From Gammaproteobacteria bacterium (lineage in GTDB: Bacteria > Pseudomonadota > Gammaproteobacteria > Steroidobacterales > Steroidobacteraceae), in NCBI GenBank assembly GCA_028293725.1, contig JAQGOE010000118.1:1-12836 (forward strand): a stretch of DNA of 12,836 bases, read 5' to 3'. The notes beneath the pieces are model-generated. The model did not search any database, was not told the DNA's origin, and saw nothing but the letters and a program-made list of their open reading frames with translations. Both the position numbers and the translations under genes were made by a program. Positions 1-5,735 of this stretch are shown one piece after another. Position 1 is the stretch's first letter; the number at the start of each line of letters is the position of its first letter.

Positions 1-187
1 CGACGTCCGGTGCAATCTTCGAGAGCTGGTTGAGGGCCTCGCCGATGATCTCAAACTGGCGCTCGACCGCGGACTGCCGCAGCACGCTGGCTGAGTAAGA
101 GCTGAAATCATGGCCGGCGACGAACTCTCGGATTCTCAGCGTCGCTTCGTGAACATCCCAGAGAAATGCGGCCGGTTCACGCTGCAT
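1..187 (-). CDS. hepT: HepT-like toxin (DUF86 / HEPN domain), 3' part missing
   Basis: Partial gene: 62 codons are visible from an ATG at 187-185, and the rest lies beyond the left window edge. The protein begins MQREPAAFLWDVHEATLRI. It contains SVLRQSAVERQFEIIGEAL, which is typical of the first helices of the DUF86/HepT family, where the Arg-Gln-Ser-Ala-Val-Glu-Arg stretch precedes a conserved Glu-Ile-Ile-Gly-Glu-Ala. In characterised MntA-HepT systems HepT is the HEPN RNase toxin, with its active R-x4-6-H-x-Y motif near the C-terminus; that part is not in the window, so activity cannot be judged. The start overlaps the end of the upstream antitoxin gene by 11 bp, so the two genes form one operon and are probably translationally coupled. 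The family call is firm. Function as a toxin is inferred from the family and the neighbour. Confidence 0.85.
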   Translation of the reverse strand, partial: MQREPAAFLWDVHEATLRIREFVAGHDFSSYSASVLRQSAVERQFEIIGEALNQLSKIAPDV

Positions 188-473
188 ATACTAGTTGCCG
201 GTCACGCTCGATAGCGGCACGGATGTAGGGATTGCGAATCGCCGTCGGCATTACAAGATCCACCGATCGGCCGAACAGCGCTTCCAACTCATCACGGAGT
301 CCCAGATAGCCCTCGAGTGAAGCACCGGAGTCGAACTCCACGAGAAAATCCAAGTCGCTTGTGGGGGTGAAATCGTCGCGTGCGGCGGAGCCGAACAGCT
401 CGAACCGCCGCACTCCCCAATGGCGGCAAATGCGCTCCAGCTCCGCCCGCCTGCTTTTGATGATAGACACCAT
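177..473 (-). CDS. mntA: MntA-like minimal nucleotidyltransferase antitoxin
   Basis: This is a 98-residue minimal nucleotidyltransferase. The signature GS-x10-DxD is intact: Gly28-Ser29, ten residues, then Asp40-Leu-Asp42. A likely third acidic residue is Asp72 in SVDLVMP. Members of this family paired with HepT act as antitoxins that transfer AMP to a tyrosine of the HepT toxin. The gene comes first in a two-gene minus-strand operon and overlaps hepT by 11 bp. The ATG at 473-471 gives the full family length, including the N-terminal helix before the ELFGSAARDDF segment; no strong Shine-Dalgarno sequence is visible before it. The gene lies just outside the 28-bp repeat at 707-734, on the side away from the decayed integrative element. 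Catalytic residues appear complete, so I expect a working antitoxin. Confidence 0.88.
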   Translation of the reverse strand: MVSIIKSRRAELERICRHWGVRRFELFGSAARDDFTPTSDLDFLVEFDSGASLEGYLGLRDELEALFGRSVDLVMPTAIRNPYIRAAIERDRQLVYAA

Positions 474-706
474 GACGCTCGTCCGCGATTTCAGGGTTTA
501 TTGTTCCACAGCTGCAGATTTGTCGCGCGGGAGCGGTACCCGCGACCTCCCCCAAGCTGCTCCGCGAGTCAAACAACTCTTTGATAATCCGCGGAAACTA
601 GCGACGCAACAAGTGAAGCCGTGGCCCGAACCTACCGGATTAGTCGCTGATTGGTCGCTGGGAGGGAGAGCTAAACTCAGAAAGTCCAGCTATTTCAGTT
701 ACTTAA
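474..706. other. Non-coding stretch between mntA and the orphan tRNA 3' fragment
   Basis: I see no gene here with support. The region should hold the minus-strand promoter for mntA-hepT, but no convincing -35/-10 pair was found. A GC-rich inverted repeat, CGCGGG/CCCGCG with a 7-nt loop, lies at 526-544, about 55 bp upstream of the mntA start. It could be a hairpin in the 5' leader or a protein site, but nothing decides this. If the att interpretation is right, this is the DNA that originally flanked the 3' end of tRNA-Asp, or the edge of an older neighbouring island. Confidence 0.4.
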
Positions 707-734
707 TGGCGGAGCGGACGGGACTCGAACCCGC
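707..734 (-). repeat. Orphan tRNA-Asp 3' fragment; distal attachment-site copy
   Basis: These 28 bp are identical to 5402-5429, the CCA end, acceptor 3' strand and whole T-arm of the intact tRNA-Asp gene. Here the match stops at 735 and no 5' tRNA half follows, so this is a displaced fragment and not a gene. Integration of an element into the 3' end of a tRNA by a tyrosine recombinase leaves exactly this arrangement: a restored tRNA at the integrase end and a short orphan copy at the far end. The integrase pseudogene next to the other copy supports this. Confidence 0.85.
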
Positions 735-739
735 CGAAG

Positions 740-775
740 GCCTCGCAGAATCAGCAACTTACTGATTCTGAAGGC
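740..775. repeat. Perfect 9-bp hairpin just inside the distal att copy
   Basis: CAGAATCAG (746-754) and CTGATTCTG (762-770) form a perfect 9-bp stem with a 7-nt loop. GCCT (740-743) and AGGC (772-775) can extend it across a small internal loop. It lies 6-12 bp inside the element from the 28-bp repeat. Possible roles are a recombinase or accessory-protein site, or a weak terminator at the element edge. No T-run follows on either strand, so a terminator is less likely. Confidence 0.5.
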
Positions 776-927
776 ATGCCGGTCCCCATCGATCCCCCCG
801 AATCCCAGTAGCTGGCACTAGGATTTGATTCACGGAGACGTATTCAGGAGCGAAAGTCGGCGGTCACGGCCCTTGTCACCGGCCGGCGTCCACGCCCCTG
901 CGCCAGAAGATTGTCGGCGTGGTATTC

Positions 928-947
928 TCCTTACACTGAAGTAAGGA
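928..947 (+). promoter_or_regulatory. Palindromic operator candidate of vapBC, overlapping the Shine-Dalgarno sequence
   Basis: TCCTTAC (928-934) and GTAAGGA (941-947) are perfect 7-bp inverted arms around a 6-bp centre. The right arm contains the AAGGA Shine-Dalgarno sequence, 7 bp before the vapB ATG, and a possible -10 (TACACT, 932-937) falls across the left arm. AbrB-fold VapB antitoxins usually repress their own operon by binding such palindromes at the promoter, so this is the expected autoregulatory site. As RNA the palindrome could also fold and mask the ribosome binding site. The binding role is inferred. Confidence 0.6.
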
Positions 948-954
948 AATAGCT

Positions 955-1191
955 ATGGCGTCCGCAACACTCACCAGCAAGGGCCAAGTTACGCTCCCGA
1001 AAAGCGTACGAGAACGATTGGGCATCGAGGCCGGCGACCGGCTCGAGTTCATTGAGTCGGAGGAAGGCTTCCTCGTCGTCGCAGCCACTCGCGACATCCG
1101 ATCCCTCAGGGGGATCGTGGGCCGACCCAAGCAGCCGGTGACCATCGAAGACATGAACAGTGCCATCGAAAAGATGGGCCGGATGCCGTGA
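955..1191 (+). CDS. vapB: VapB antitoxin, AbrB/SpoVT DNA-binding type
   Basis: This is a 78-residue antitoxin. Residues 3-46 form a swapped-hairpin AbrB domain with the hallmark TSKGQVTLPKSVRERLGI followed by GDRLEF, and the C-terminal half should wrap the VapC active site. The N-terminal domain binds the operon's own operator; a palindrome covers 928-947 directly upstream. The start is fixed by AAGGA 7 bp before the ATG. The last bases overlap the vapC start by 4 bp (GTGA), giving tight coupling so that antitoxin is made with or ahead of toxin. The module lies about 220 bp inside the orphan tRNA-Asp fragment, at one end of the decayed integrative element, where it may have acted as a stabilising addiction gene. 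The family call is secure; the stabilising role is inferred. Confidence 0.92.
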   Translation: MASATLTSKGQVTLPKSVRERLGIEAGDRLEFIESEEGFLVVAATRDIRSLRGIVGRPKQPVTIEDMNSAIEKMGRMP

Positions 1192-1586
1192 TCGGCCTGG
1201 ATACGAACGTCGTTATCCGCTATCTGACACAGGACGATTCCAAGCAGTCACCCATTGCCACGCGCTTGATGGAGAAGACCCTAAGCACGGACGACCCCGG
1301 CTTCGTCTCGCTCGTCGTGTTGGCGGAAGTCGTGTGGGTACTCGTGTCGTTGTATTCCGTGGACAAAGCGGGCGTCGGGGAAGTCGTCACCGGACTCCTC
1401 ACCACCGAGCAACTTCGCGTCGAATCCGCCGAGCTCGTATGGCGCGCCAAGCGACGGTACGAGGCGTCGAAGGCGGATTTCAGCGACGCGCTTATCGCAG
1501 AATGCGCAGTGGCTGCCGGCTGCAAGCGCTCAGTGACGCTTGATCGAACGGCGGCTGCGACATCTGGCTTTGAGCTGCTGACCTGA
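1188..1586 (+). CDS. vapC: VapC toxin, PIN-domain ribonuclease
   Basis: This is a 132-residue PIN-domain protein with a GTG start at 1188, inside the vapB stop overlap. The acidic metal-binding residues of the PIN active site are all in place: Asp5 in GLDTNVVIRYL, Glu47 in LAEVVW, Asp97 and Asp100 in ADFSDALIA, and Asp119 in VTLDR. VapC toxins cleave specific RNAs, usually tRNAs or the 23S sarcin-ricin loop, when free of VapB; which RNA is cut here cannot be read from the sequence. The gene is complete, with no frameshift, so the pair is probably functional although the element around it has lost its integrase. It belongs to the vapBC operon, and no further gene follows on this strand. Confidence 0.92.
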   Translation: MIGLDTNVVIRYLTQDDSKQSPIATRLMEKTLSTDDPGFVSLVVLAEVVWVLVSLYSVDKAGVGEVVTGLLTTEQLRVESAELVWRAKRRYEASKADFSDALIAECAVAAGCKRSVTLDRTAAATSGFELLT

Positions 1587-1609
1587 CACGCTTCATGGAC
1601 GGCGTGTCA
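1584..1609 (+). terminator. Possible stem-loop at the end of vapC
   Basis: TGACACGC (1584-1591) and GCGTGTCA (1602-1609) form a perfect 8-bp stem with a 10-nt loop; the left arm contains the vapC stop codon. There is no T-run after it, so it is not a classic intrinsic terminator. It may protect the 3' end of the transcript or act with Rho. The remaining bases up to 1719 contain no other feature that I can support. Confidence 0.35.
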
Positions 1610-1719
1610 CCGTGACCGTGTATCCAGGACCTTAGGTCGATATAGCCGACTTACGCCGGCGAACCTCGGCAGCGGATCAAACGTGCCGAGTCACCGGCGG
1701 CGCGCTGATACACGAATTG

Positions 1720-2157
1720 TCATGTTTCTCGCGGCACAACTGCAACGGCGCCAAACAAGGCGAGAACGGCCCTCGCCTTCTGCTCATTCTCGAAGCCGTA
1801 CCATGCCAAATTGCGACCGGAGACTCCACGGACCGCCTGAATTAGCTGTACTGGTTGACCACGCTTAAAAACACCAAGCCCGATAGATTCCGAGCTCTTC
1901 GCTAGCCTATCGATCTTTCTCGCCGCCGTTTCTCGCAGTTCCACCTCCACAGAAAGGTATCCGGCCTCGTCTGGGCCGGCTAACCGCGCCGCGACGAACT
2001 CGCTGCCCCTGATATACGCATGCGGCTCAACAAACACCGGAAGCAACGCCTGATTGAGAAATCGCACGGTGTCACAACCGGCTGTCTGCCGGCGGTGCGC
2101 GATACGTAGCTCCAAGCCGCTGGTTTCATCAAGGGGAAACTCTAAAAGAGTCGCCAT
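1720..2157 (-). CDS. Small soluble protein, possibly SecDF P1-head-like
   Basis: This is a 145-residue protein starting MATLLEFPLDETSGLEL. The ATG at 2157-2155 has GGAG 8 bp before it; the frame is open further upstream, but that part reads as non-coding. No signal peptide or membrane segment is visible. The second half (from about residue 42) has a layout reminiscent of the P1 head subdomain of SecD: a short GSEFVAARL strand-helix, a SVEVELRETAARKIDRLAK strand-helix, a core strand, an ISG-like turn (here VSGRNL), then a helix EQKARAVLALFGAV and VVP. That is a visual resemblance only. SecD itself is a large membrane protein and this is not SecD. The gene is in the interior of the decayed tRNA-Asp element with no operon partner on its strand. 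I can give no function. Confidence 0.7.
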   Translation of the reverse strand: MATLLEFPLDETSGLELRIAHRRQTAGCDTVRFLNQALLPVFVEPHAYIRGSEFVAARLAGPDEAGYLSVEVELRETAARKIDRLAKSSESIGLGVFKRGQPVQLIQAVRGVSGRNLAWYGFENEQKARAVLALFGAVAVVPRET

Positions 2158-2378
2158 AAAGACCACTCCAGAAACACGGATGTGACTTAAGACGTATGGT
2201 GAGTGACGAATCCCGGCGGCTGCAAGATAACACGATGTGCCAACGCCGACGAACGACCGCTTCCAGGAAATTCGTGATTGTCTTGTGTGCGTCTGCAGTT
2301 GGCCGGCAGTGCCACCTCGCAGCCGGTCGCCCGACGGATTGGCTTGATTGACGAGTGTCGACCCTAACCGGTCACTCG
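2158..2378. other. Intergenic stretch between two minus-strand cargo genes
   Basis: About 220 bp without a supported gene. It carries the Shine-Dalgarno sequence of the downstream small protein (GGAG) and presumably its promoter. No hairpin with a T-run, tRNA-like fold or long repeat was found. Confidence 0.4.
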
Positions 2379-3380
2379 CTACCGGGGGCTGCTTTTTGGC
2401 AGCAGATCGGCGTCGCTCGAAAAGTGAACGCGCTGGGCGTACCACCACCAGCCCCAATACAGCGTGATTGCCAGCGATAACACGCAGAAGATCGCCCTGA
2501 CAGCCGCACTATCCGGGATGTCACGGGACGTGAAGGCTTGCAAGATCACGATCAGCCCCGCGGCAACGAATAAAGCCAGGCCAAGCCACCAAGCCCATTG
2601 TTTTCGCCGATAGACTCCCAACGCCAGTCCTATCATCAATAACCCATAAGCGCCGATCGCCAGCCGAAGTGACCGAGAGCCAAAGCGCGTGATGACGGCT
2701 GCATGTCCGGAAGTCGCGTGCCACGAGGAAACCCCTGAGATAGCAGACCAAACTGACATCACGCCCAGGAAGAGTAGGACCAGCGCCGTAACGCGCAGGA
2801 CCGTGGGCACAGAGGAGGTGGAGTCGGCCATCGACGGTATCAGAGCGGAAGGCTCGGGCGCCTGGGCGATCACTGGCGTACCTAGCGCCGTGCGAATTGT
2901 GTTCGACAGCCAAGCGACGTCGTTTCTGGCCAACCACTTGCCGAATCCAACCACCGCAAGTCCAGCGCCGAACATGCCAAGACCGCTGCCTAAGGCCAGT
3001 AGCCAGTCTCCGCCGTGTTTGTTGACGGTGGTGGCGGCAGATGCGATCCCCATCGCCAAGGCGCAGCCCAACCAGAATGTTATAAACGCTTTAACGAGCC
3101 CGAGCATGGTGAAGCGTCCGGTTAGATAGACACAATCACCACGCGTCTCAAAGCGGCCGAAGAAAAAAGGCTTGAAGGAATTGCCTAACATCGGGATTAC
3201 GCGCTGAAGGCGCACACGCGATTCACTGACTGGCCCGGTAGCCGCTTGCTGTGCAAGTACGCCGAAGGCCGATCGTCGCGTTGCCGTTCGCAGGCGTGTC
3301 ACGGACTCACTTAAGCCGTATACGCTTTTAAACTCTGCGGGAATCGAGCTATAGATGAAACCAAGCGAGGCTCGAATCAC
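2379..3380 (-). CDS. Membrane protein of unknown function with a conserved N-terminal domain
   Basis: This is a 333-residue protein with a GTG start at 3380-3378, preceded by GGAG at 8 bp. Residues 1-92 form a soluble domain with SVTRLRTATRRSAF, VRLQRVIPMLGNSFKPFFFG and YLTGRF, a pattern I recall from uncharacterised proteobacterial membrane proteins. Six likely membrane segments follow, at about 94-117, 126-147, 194-216, 238-257, 262-282 and 292-313. A loop rich in Ala, Pro and Ser (about 170-192) separates the first two from the last four, suggesting two modules. There is no catalytic motif. The gene lies within the decayed integrative element, 221 bp upstream of the small SecDF-like gene on the same strand; a shared operon is possible but loosely spaced. 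Function is unknown. Confidence 0.8.
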   Translation of the reverse strand: MIRASLGFIYSSIPAEFKSVYGLSESVTRLRTATRRSAFGVLAQQAATGPVSESRVRLQRVIPMLGNSFKPFFFGRFETRGDCVYLTGRFTMLGLVKAFITFWLGCALAMGIASAATTVNKHGGDWLLALGSGLGMFGAGLAVVGFGKWLARNDVAWLSNTIRTALGTPVIAQAPEPSALIPSMADSTSSVPTVLRVTALVLLFLGVMSVWSAISGVSSWHATSGHAAVITRFGSRSLRLAIGAYGLLMIGLALGVYRRKQWAWWLGLALFVAAGLIVILQAFTSRDIPDSAAVRAIFCVLSLAITLYWGWWWYAQRVHFSSDADLLPKSSPR

Positions 3381-3597
3381 GAGGCCGACTCCGCAACATC
3401 TGGAGGATTAACCCTGCTGGCCGATTCAGCCCGTAGCCGGAGCCTCGGCAGCCATATTTTGATTGAAGACGTAGCTGGCGTGGCGTTCCGGCGCGAATGT
3501 CGCGAACTGGATCACGATCCGCCGCTCCTGGCCGCTTATCGCCGGTCAGTTCTCTATTCCCGTATAGACCACAAAGCCGGTCGGGTAATTCGCGCGA
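3381..3597. other. Intergenic stretch with a possible gene remnant on the minus strand
   Basis: One minus-strand frame reads as protein-like from about 3590 to 3426, with NYPTGFVVYTGIEN, an in-frame TGA at 3548-3546, then RRIVIQFATFAPERHASYVF and a stop at 3428-3426. It starts right behind the stop of the RibD-C-like gene. This could be the decayed 3' end of an older gene, or chance. I do not recognise the family and see no other feature here. Confidence 0.3.
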
Positions 3598-4131
3598 TTA
3601 AGCGGGAACGTACGTCAATCTAATCACGCCTTCGCCAACGAGATCGCTGGCCACAAGGCGGAGTGGCGGCCGAGGGCCGGCGAAGAACGGCGTGCCACGA
3701 CCAAGTACGATGGGGCGGAGGTAAAGCCGATACTCATCAATAAGACCAAGGTTGGTTAGGCTCCCTGCCAAGTCTGGTCCGGCAACGTCAATCTCCCCAA
3801 CGAGCTGAGCCTTCAGCCCACGTATCACGGCCTCGATGTCATCCTCGACAAGGGTGGCGTTGGGTCCGACCGACTTCAACGAGCGCGACACAACCCACTT
3901 CGGTTGATGCCGCCAGGCCGCCGCGAACTCGTGTTCCTCCGCGCCCCAATCCGGTAGGTCTTCGTCCCAATAACGCATGATCTCGTACGTGCGGCGACCA
4001 TACACAATGCCTGCTAGCTCGCGCACGTGCTCTACGAAGTGACGAGAGACCGCGGGACCAGGTGGCCCCACTTCCAGGTGGTTGACGTAGCCGTCCAAGG
4101 ACTGCTGCAAACCGAATACAAGCTTTGCCAT
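3598..4131 (-). CDS. Dihydrofolate reductase family / RibD C-terminal-like protein
   Basis: This 177-residue protein has the RibD-C fold signatures: an N-terminal MAKLVFGLQQSLDGYV strand and SLDG turn, VYGRRTYEIM (about 43-52), a PKWVVSRSL strand (77-85), IDVAGPDLAGSLTNLGLIDE (114-133), which forms the nucleotide-binding part, and LRPIVLGRGTPFF (138-150). Members are standalone NADPH-dependent reductases related to dihydrofolate reductase and the riboflavin enzyme RibD. Most are annotated only by family and substrates are rarely known; this is not a true folate enzyme by sequence. The ATG at 4131-4129 was chosen because a very strong purine-rich Shine-Dalgarno sequence (GGAGGGGGGAG) precedes it, although the frame stays open upstream. 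It stands alone on the minus strand as cargo of the decayed element. Confidence 0.87.
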   Translation of the reverse strand: MAKLVFGLQQSLDGYVNHLEVGPPGPAVSRHFVEHVRELAGIVYGRRTYEIMRYWDEDLPDWGAEEHEFAAAWRHQPKWVVSRSLKSVGPNATLVEDDIEAVIRGLKAQLVGEIDVAGPDLAGSLTNLGLIDEYRLYLRPIVLGRGTPFFAGPRPPLRLVASDLVGEGVIRLTYVPA

Positions 4132-4747
4132 GTTCTCCCCCCTCCGTTCGTCTCGAGGCTTTGTGTAGACGACGAACCGCCGGATTGGAATTCGACAAAT
4201 TGTTACAGAGTTTTTCCGGACCGCGTTCAAAGCAGCCCCCGAAGCCCTAGCCGCTACCGAAATTTCGCCTAGGTGAAATGAACGGCCGCTTTCCAGCTTT
4301 GATTCTATCAACCCGGATGTCTCAATGTGGCCGACAGCGCCAGTTCGGAGCCGATCGGCGAAATGACGCTGTCGACCCATTGCTGTCTCTCGCGATTCCC
4401 AAACCGTTGCCTTTCAGGTTGCGATAAGCGGACATCCACTGGAGCACTTGCCGGTCTGGCCGTACGCACAGATCATGCCCCTACCGCCATAGATTGTTAG
4501 GTGTCGACACAGTGGCTCACAAGAATGTGTATACGGGAAAAGCCTACACTACTCGTAGCTTCCCACCGGAATCAAAGAGCAGCCGAAACTGCACAGCCGA
4601 CTCAAGCCCCTACCAAGTCGAACCGATTTCGTCAATGCCAAAGATGCAGGGGCAACGCATCAGAAACGCGCCACGTCGGAATCGACGCCGAACTTCCCGC
4701 ATCGGTAGCGGTTCGAGCGTCTAGGTAGACTCAACGAGGAATACGCG
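4132..4747. other. Non-coding stretch upstream of the integrase remnant
   Basis: About 615 bp without a convincing gene; short open frames here lack ribosome binding sites and family resemblance. It must contain the promoters of the RibD-C-like gene (minus) and of the integrase (plus). A perfect 10-bp palindrome, GTGTCGACAC, is at 4501-4510. In an intact element, directionality or regulatory genes often sit upstream of the integrase, so this may be eroded DNA of that kind, but no protein remnant was recognised. Confidence 0.4.
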
Positions 4748-5443
4748 ATGGGCAGAAAATCAACCACCGGCGGTGTAACGCCCTGAGGCGACCATCGCAT
4801 CCAATTCGACTTCACGATCGACGGCGAGCGCTATCGGCCGACGCTACCGTGGATTCCACACGAAGCCAACTTGCAGCGCGCTCGCAGTTTACTCATCCGT
4901 ATCAAAGCGCGTATCGCCGCGGGCAGCTTCGTCTTCACCGAAGAATTTCCGCAATACCGCGGCCGCAACGAGCTACGCCTGTCCAACAGGCTGTCCGCCT
5001 CCATCACCAGCACCTGTTTTTCCACGAGAACGGAGAGCCGATTCGGCGCCTCCACCAGGTCCACCGGCACTGGCGCCTGACACTGAAGCGCCTTGCAATC
5101 CGCTATCGCCGGCCCTACACCGCCCGCCATTCGTCGGTGAGTTGGGATCTCATGCTCGGTGGCAGCGATCCGGCGCGCGATGCGGGCGGCCGCCTACGCC
5201 GCCCGGGGCGGCGCGGTATGCCAGGTGGCACACGGCAATGACAGCGCCAGTCCGCAACGGCGTGGGGCGGGTCGGAAAGGATTGGAAACGCAGTCGCGTG
5301 CGGCAACCAGGCCCCAGGCAACCGCCCCGGATTTGGCAATAGATTTGCCAACAGCGAAGCGCCGGAGCGACAGAATCGCTCGGAATTACAAAGACTTGAA
5401 CTGGCGGAGCGGACGGGACTCGAACCCGCGACCCCCGGCGTGA
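4748..5443 (+). pseudogene. int: Broken tyrosine-family site-specific integrase (DUF3596 arm type)
   Basis: Remains of a XerC/phage-type integrase. The ATG at 4748 follows GAGGA by 7 bp and reads MGRKSTTGGVTP, then an in-frame TGA at 4784-4786, where relatives have a Gly-Asp-preceding residue such as Arg; one C-to-T change of CGA would explain it. The frame continues as the arm-binding domain: HRIQFDFTIDGERYRPTL, then ARIAAGSFVFTEEFPQYR to about 4963. The core and part of the catalytic domain are missing. In another frame, 5011-5160 encodes FFHENGEPIRRLHQ and RPYTARHSSVSWDLMLG, carrying the Arg-His catalytic box. A further loss removes the His and Tyr boxes; the first frame resumes at 5159 with AAIRRAM and ends WRSGRDSNPRPPA at 5443. 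That tail is translated from the tRNA-Asp att core, as in intact tRNA-targeting integrases. The 696-bp remnant is far shorter than a working gene of roughly 400 codons. Confidence 0.85.
5402..5429 (-). repeat. Proximal attachment-site copy inside tRNA-Asp
   Basis: This 28-bp stretch is identical to 707-734. It covers the CCA end, the acceptor 3' strand and the T-arm of tRNA-Asp, and also lies in the 3' end of the integrase reading frame. Together these mark it as the integrase-proximal att core. Spacing to the other copy is 4,695 bp, which would be the present size of the excised circle. Confidence 0.85.
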
Positions 5444-5478
5444 CAGGCCGGTATTCTAACCAGCTGAACTACCGCTCC
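5402..5478 (-). tRNA. tRNA-Asp (anticodon GTC)
   Basis: A full 77-nt cloverleaf with encoded CCA. The acceptor arm pairs GGAGCGG with CCGCTCC, discriminator G, then CCA at 5404-5402. The anticodon arm pairs CCGGC with GCCGG around the loop CTGTCAC, giving anticodon GTC at 5444-5442, so it decodes Asp codons. The T-arm loop is TTCGAGT. The D-arm region GTTCAGCTGGTTAGAAT is standard. The gene is intact even though its 3' 28 bp serve as the att core of the decayed element: the integrated DNA supplied an identical 3' end. The broken integrase gene overlaps it antisense over 42 bp. No other tRNA is adjacent. Confidence 0.97.
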
Positions 5479-5735
5479 GAATTTGAGGGGACCGTCCGAG
5501 GAACGGAGGCCAAATTGGCCCCGGCGCCTGCGGTAAATGTCACGACCGCTGGCCACCCCTCGAAACGGGGCGCGAATCGTAACTGATTGACGGATAAGCT
5601 CACAAGAGATTTGTGCGGGGGGCCGCGATTAGGGGATGGAAGGCTACGGGTAGCGCTACGGTGGCGCCGCGAAATAGCCGCGATTCGCACGCCAAAGCGC
5701 TTGAACGGCGCAGGAAAAGCACCACTAACCATCTT
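5479..5735. other. Intergenic region between divergent tRNA-Asp and pirin gene
   Basis: About 257 bp. It should contain the minus-strand tRNA-Asp promoter and the plus-strand promoter of the pirin gene, though neither is clear by eye. A 13-bp palindrome, GGCCAAATTGGCC, is at 5508-5520, 30 bp upstream of the tRNA start. The pirin reading frame stays open back to 5613, but that part does not look like protein of the family. Confidence 0.4.

Noticed and set aside
361..765. Plus-strand 134-residue open frame across the mntA start and the orphan repeat
   Set aside because: It runs antisense through mntA, and its end is just the translated tRNA fragment (ERTGLEPA). It has no start signal.
707..800. 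A second tRNA gene or a tmRNA end at the orphan repeat
   Set aside because: Only the T-arm and acceptor 3' strand are present. No matching 5' acceptor strand (GGAGCGG), anticodon arm or D-arm is found within reach, so it is a fragment.
4132..4380. N-terminal extension of the RibD-C-like protein
   Set aside because: The frame is open, but a very strong Shine-Dalgarno sequence sits right before the ATG at 4131, and the family begins there.
4494..4728. Two overlapping 75-76 residue open frames upstream of the integrase
   Set aside because: There is no ribosome binding site, no recognisable domain, and a Ser/Arg-rich composition typical of chance reading in GC-rich DNA.
5613..5735. N-terminal extension of the pirin protein
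   Set aside because: The residues are Arg/Ser/Ala-rich without family similarity. Pirins start at the MVTRTLEHII position.
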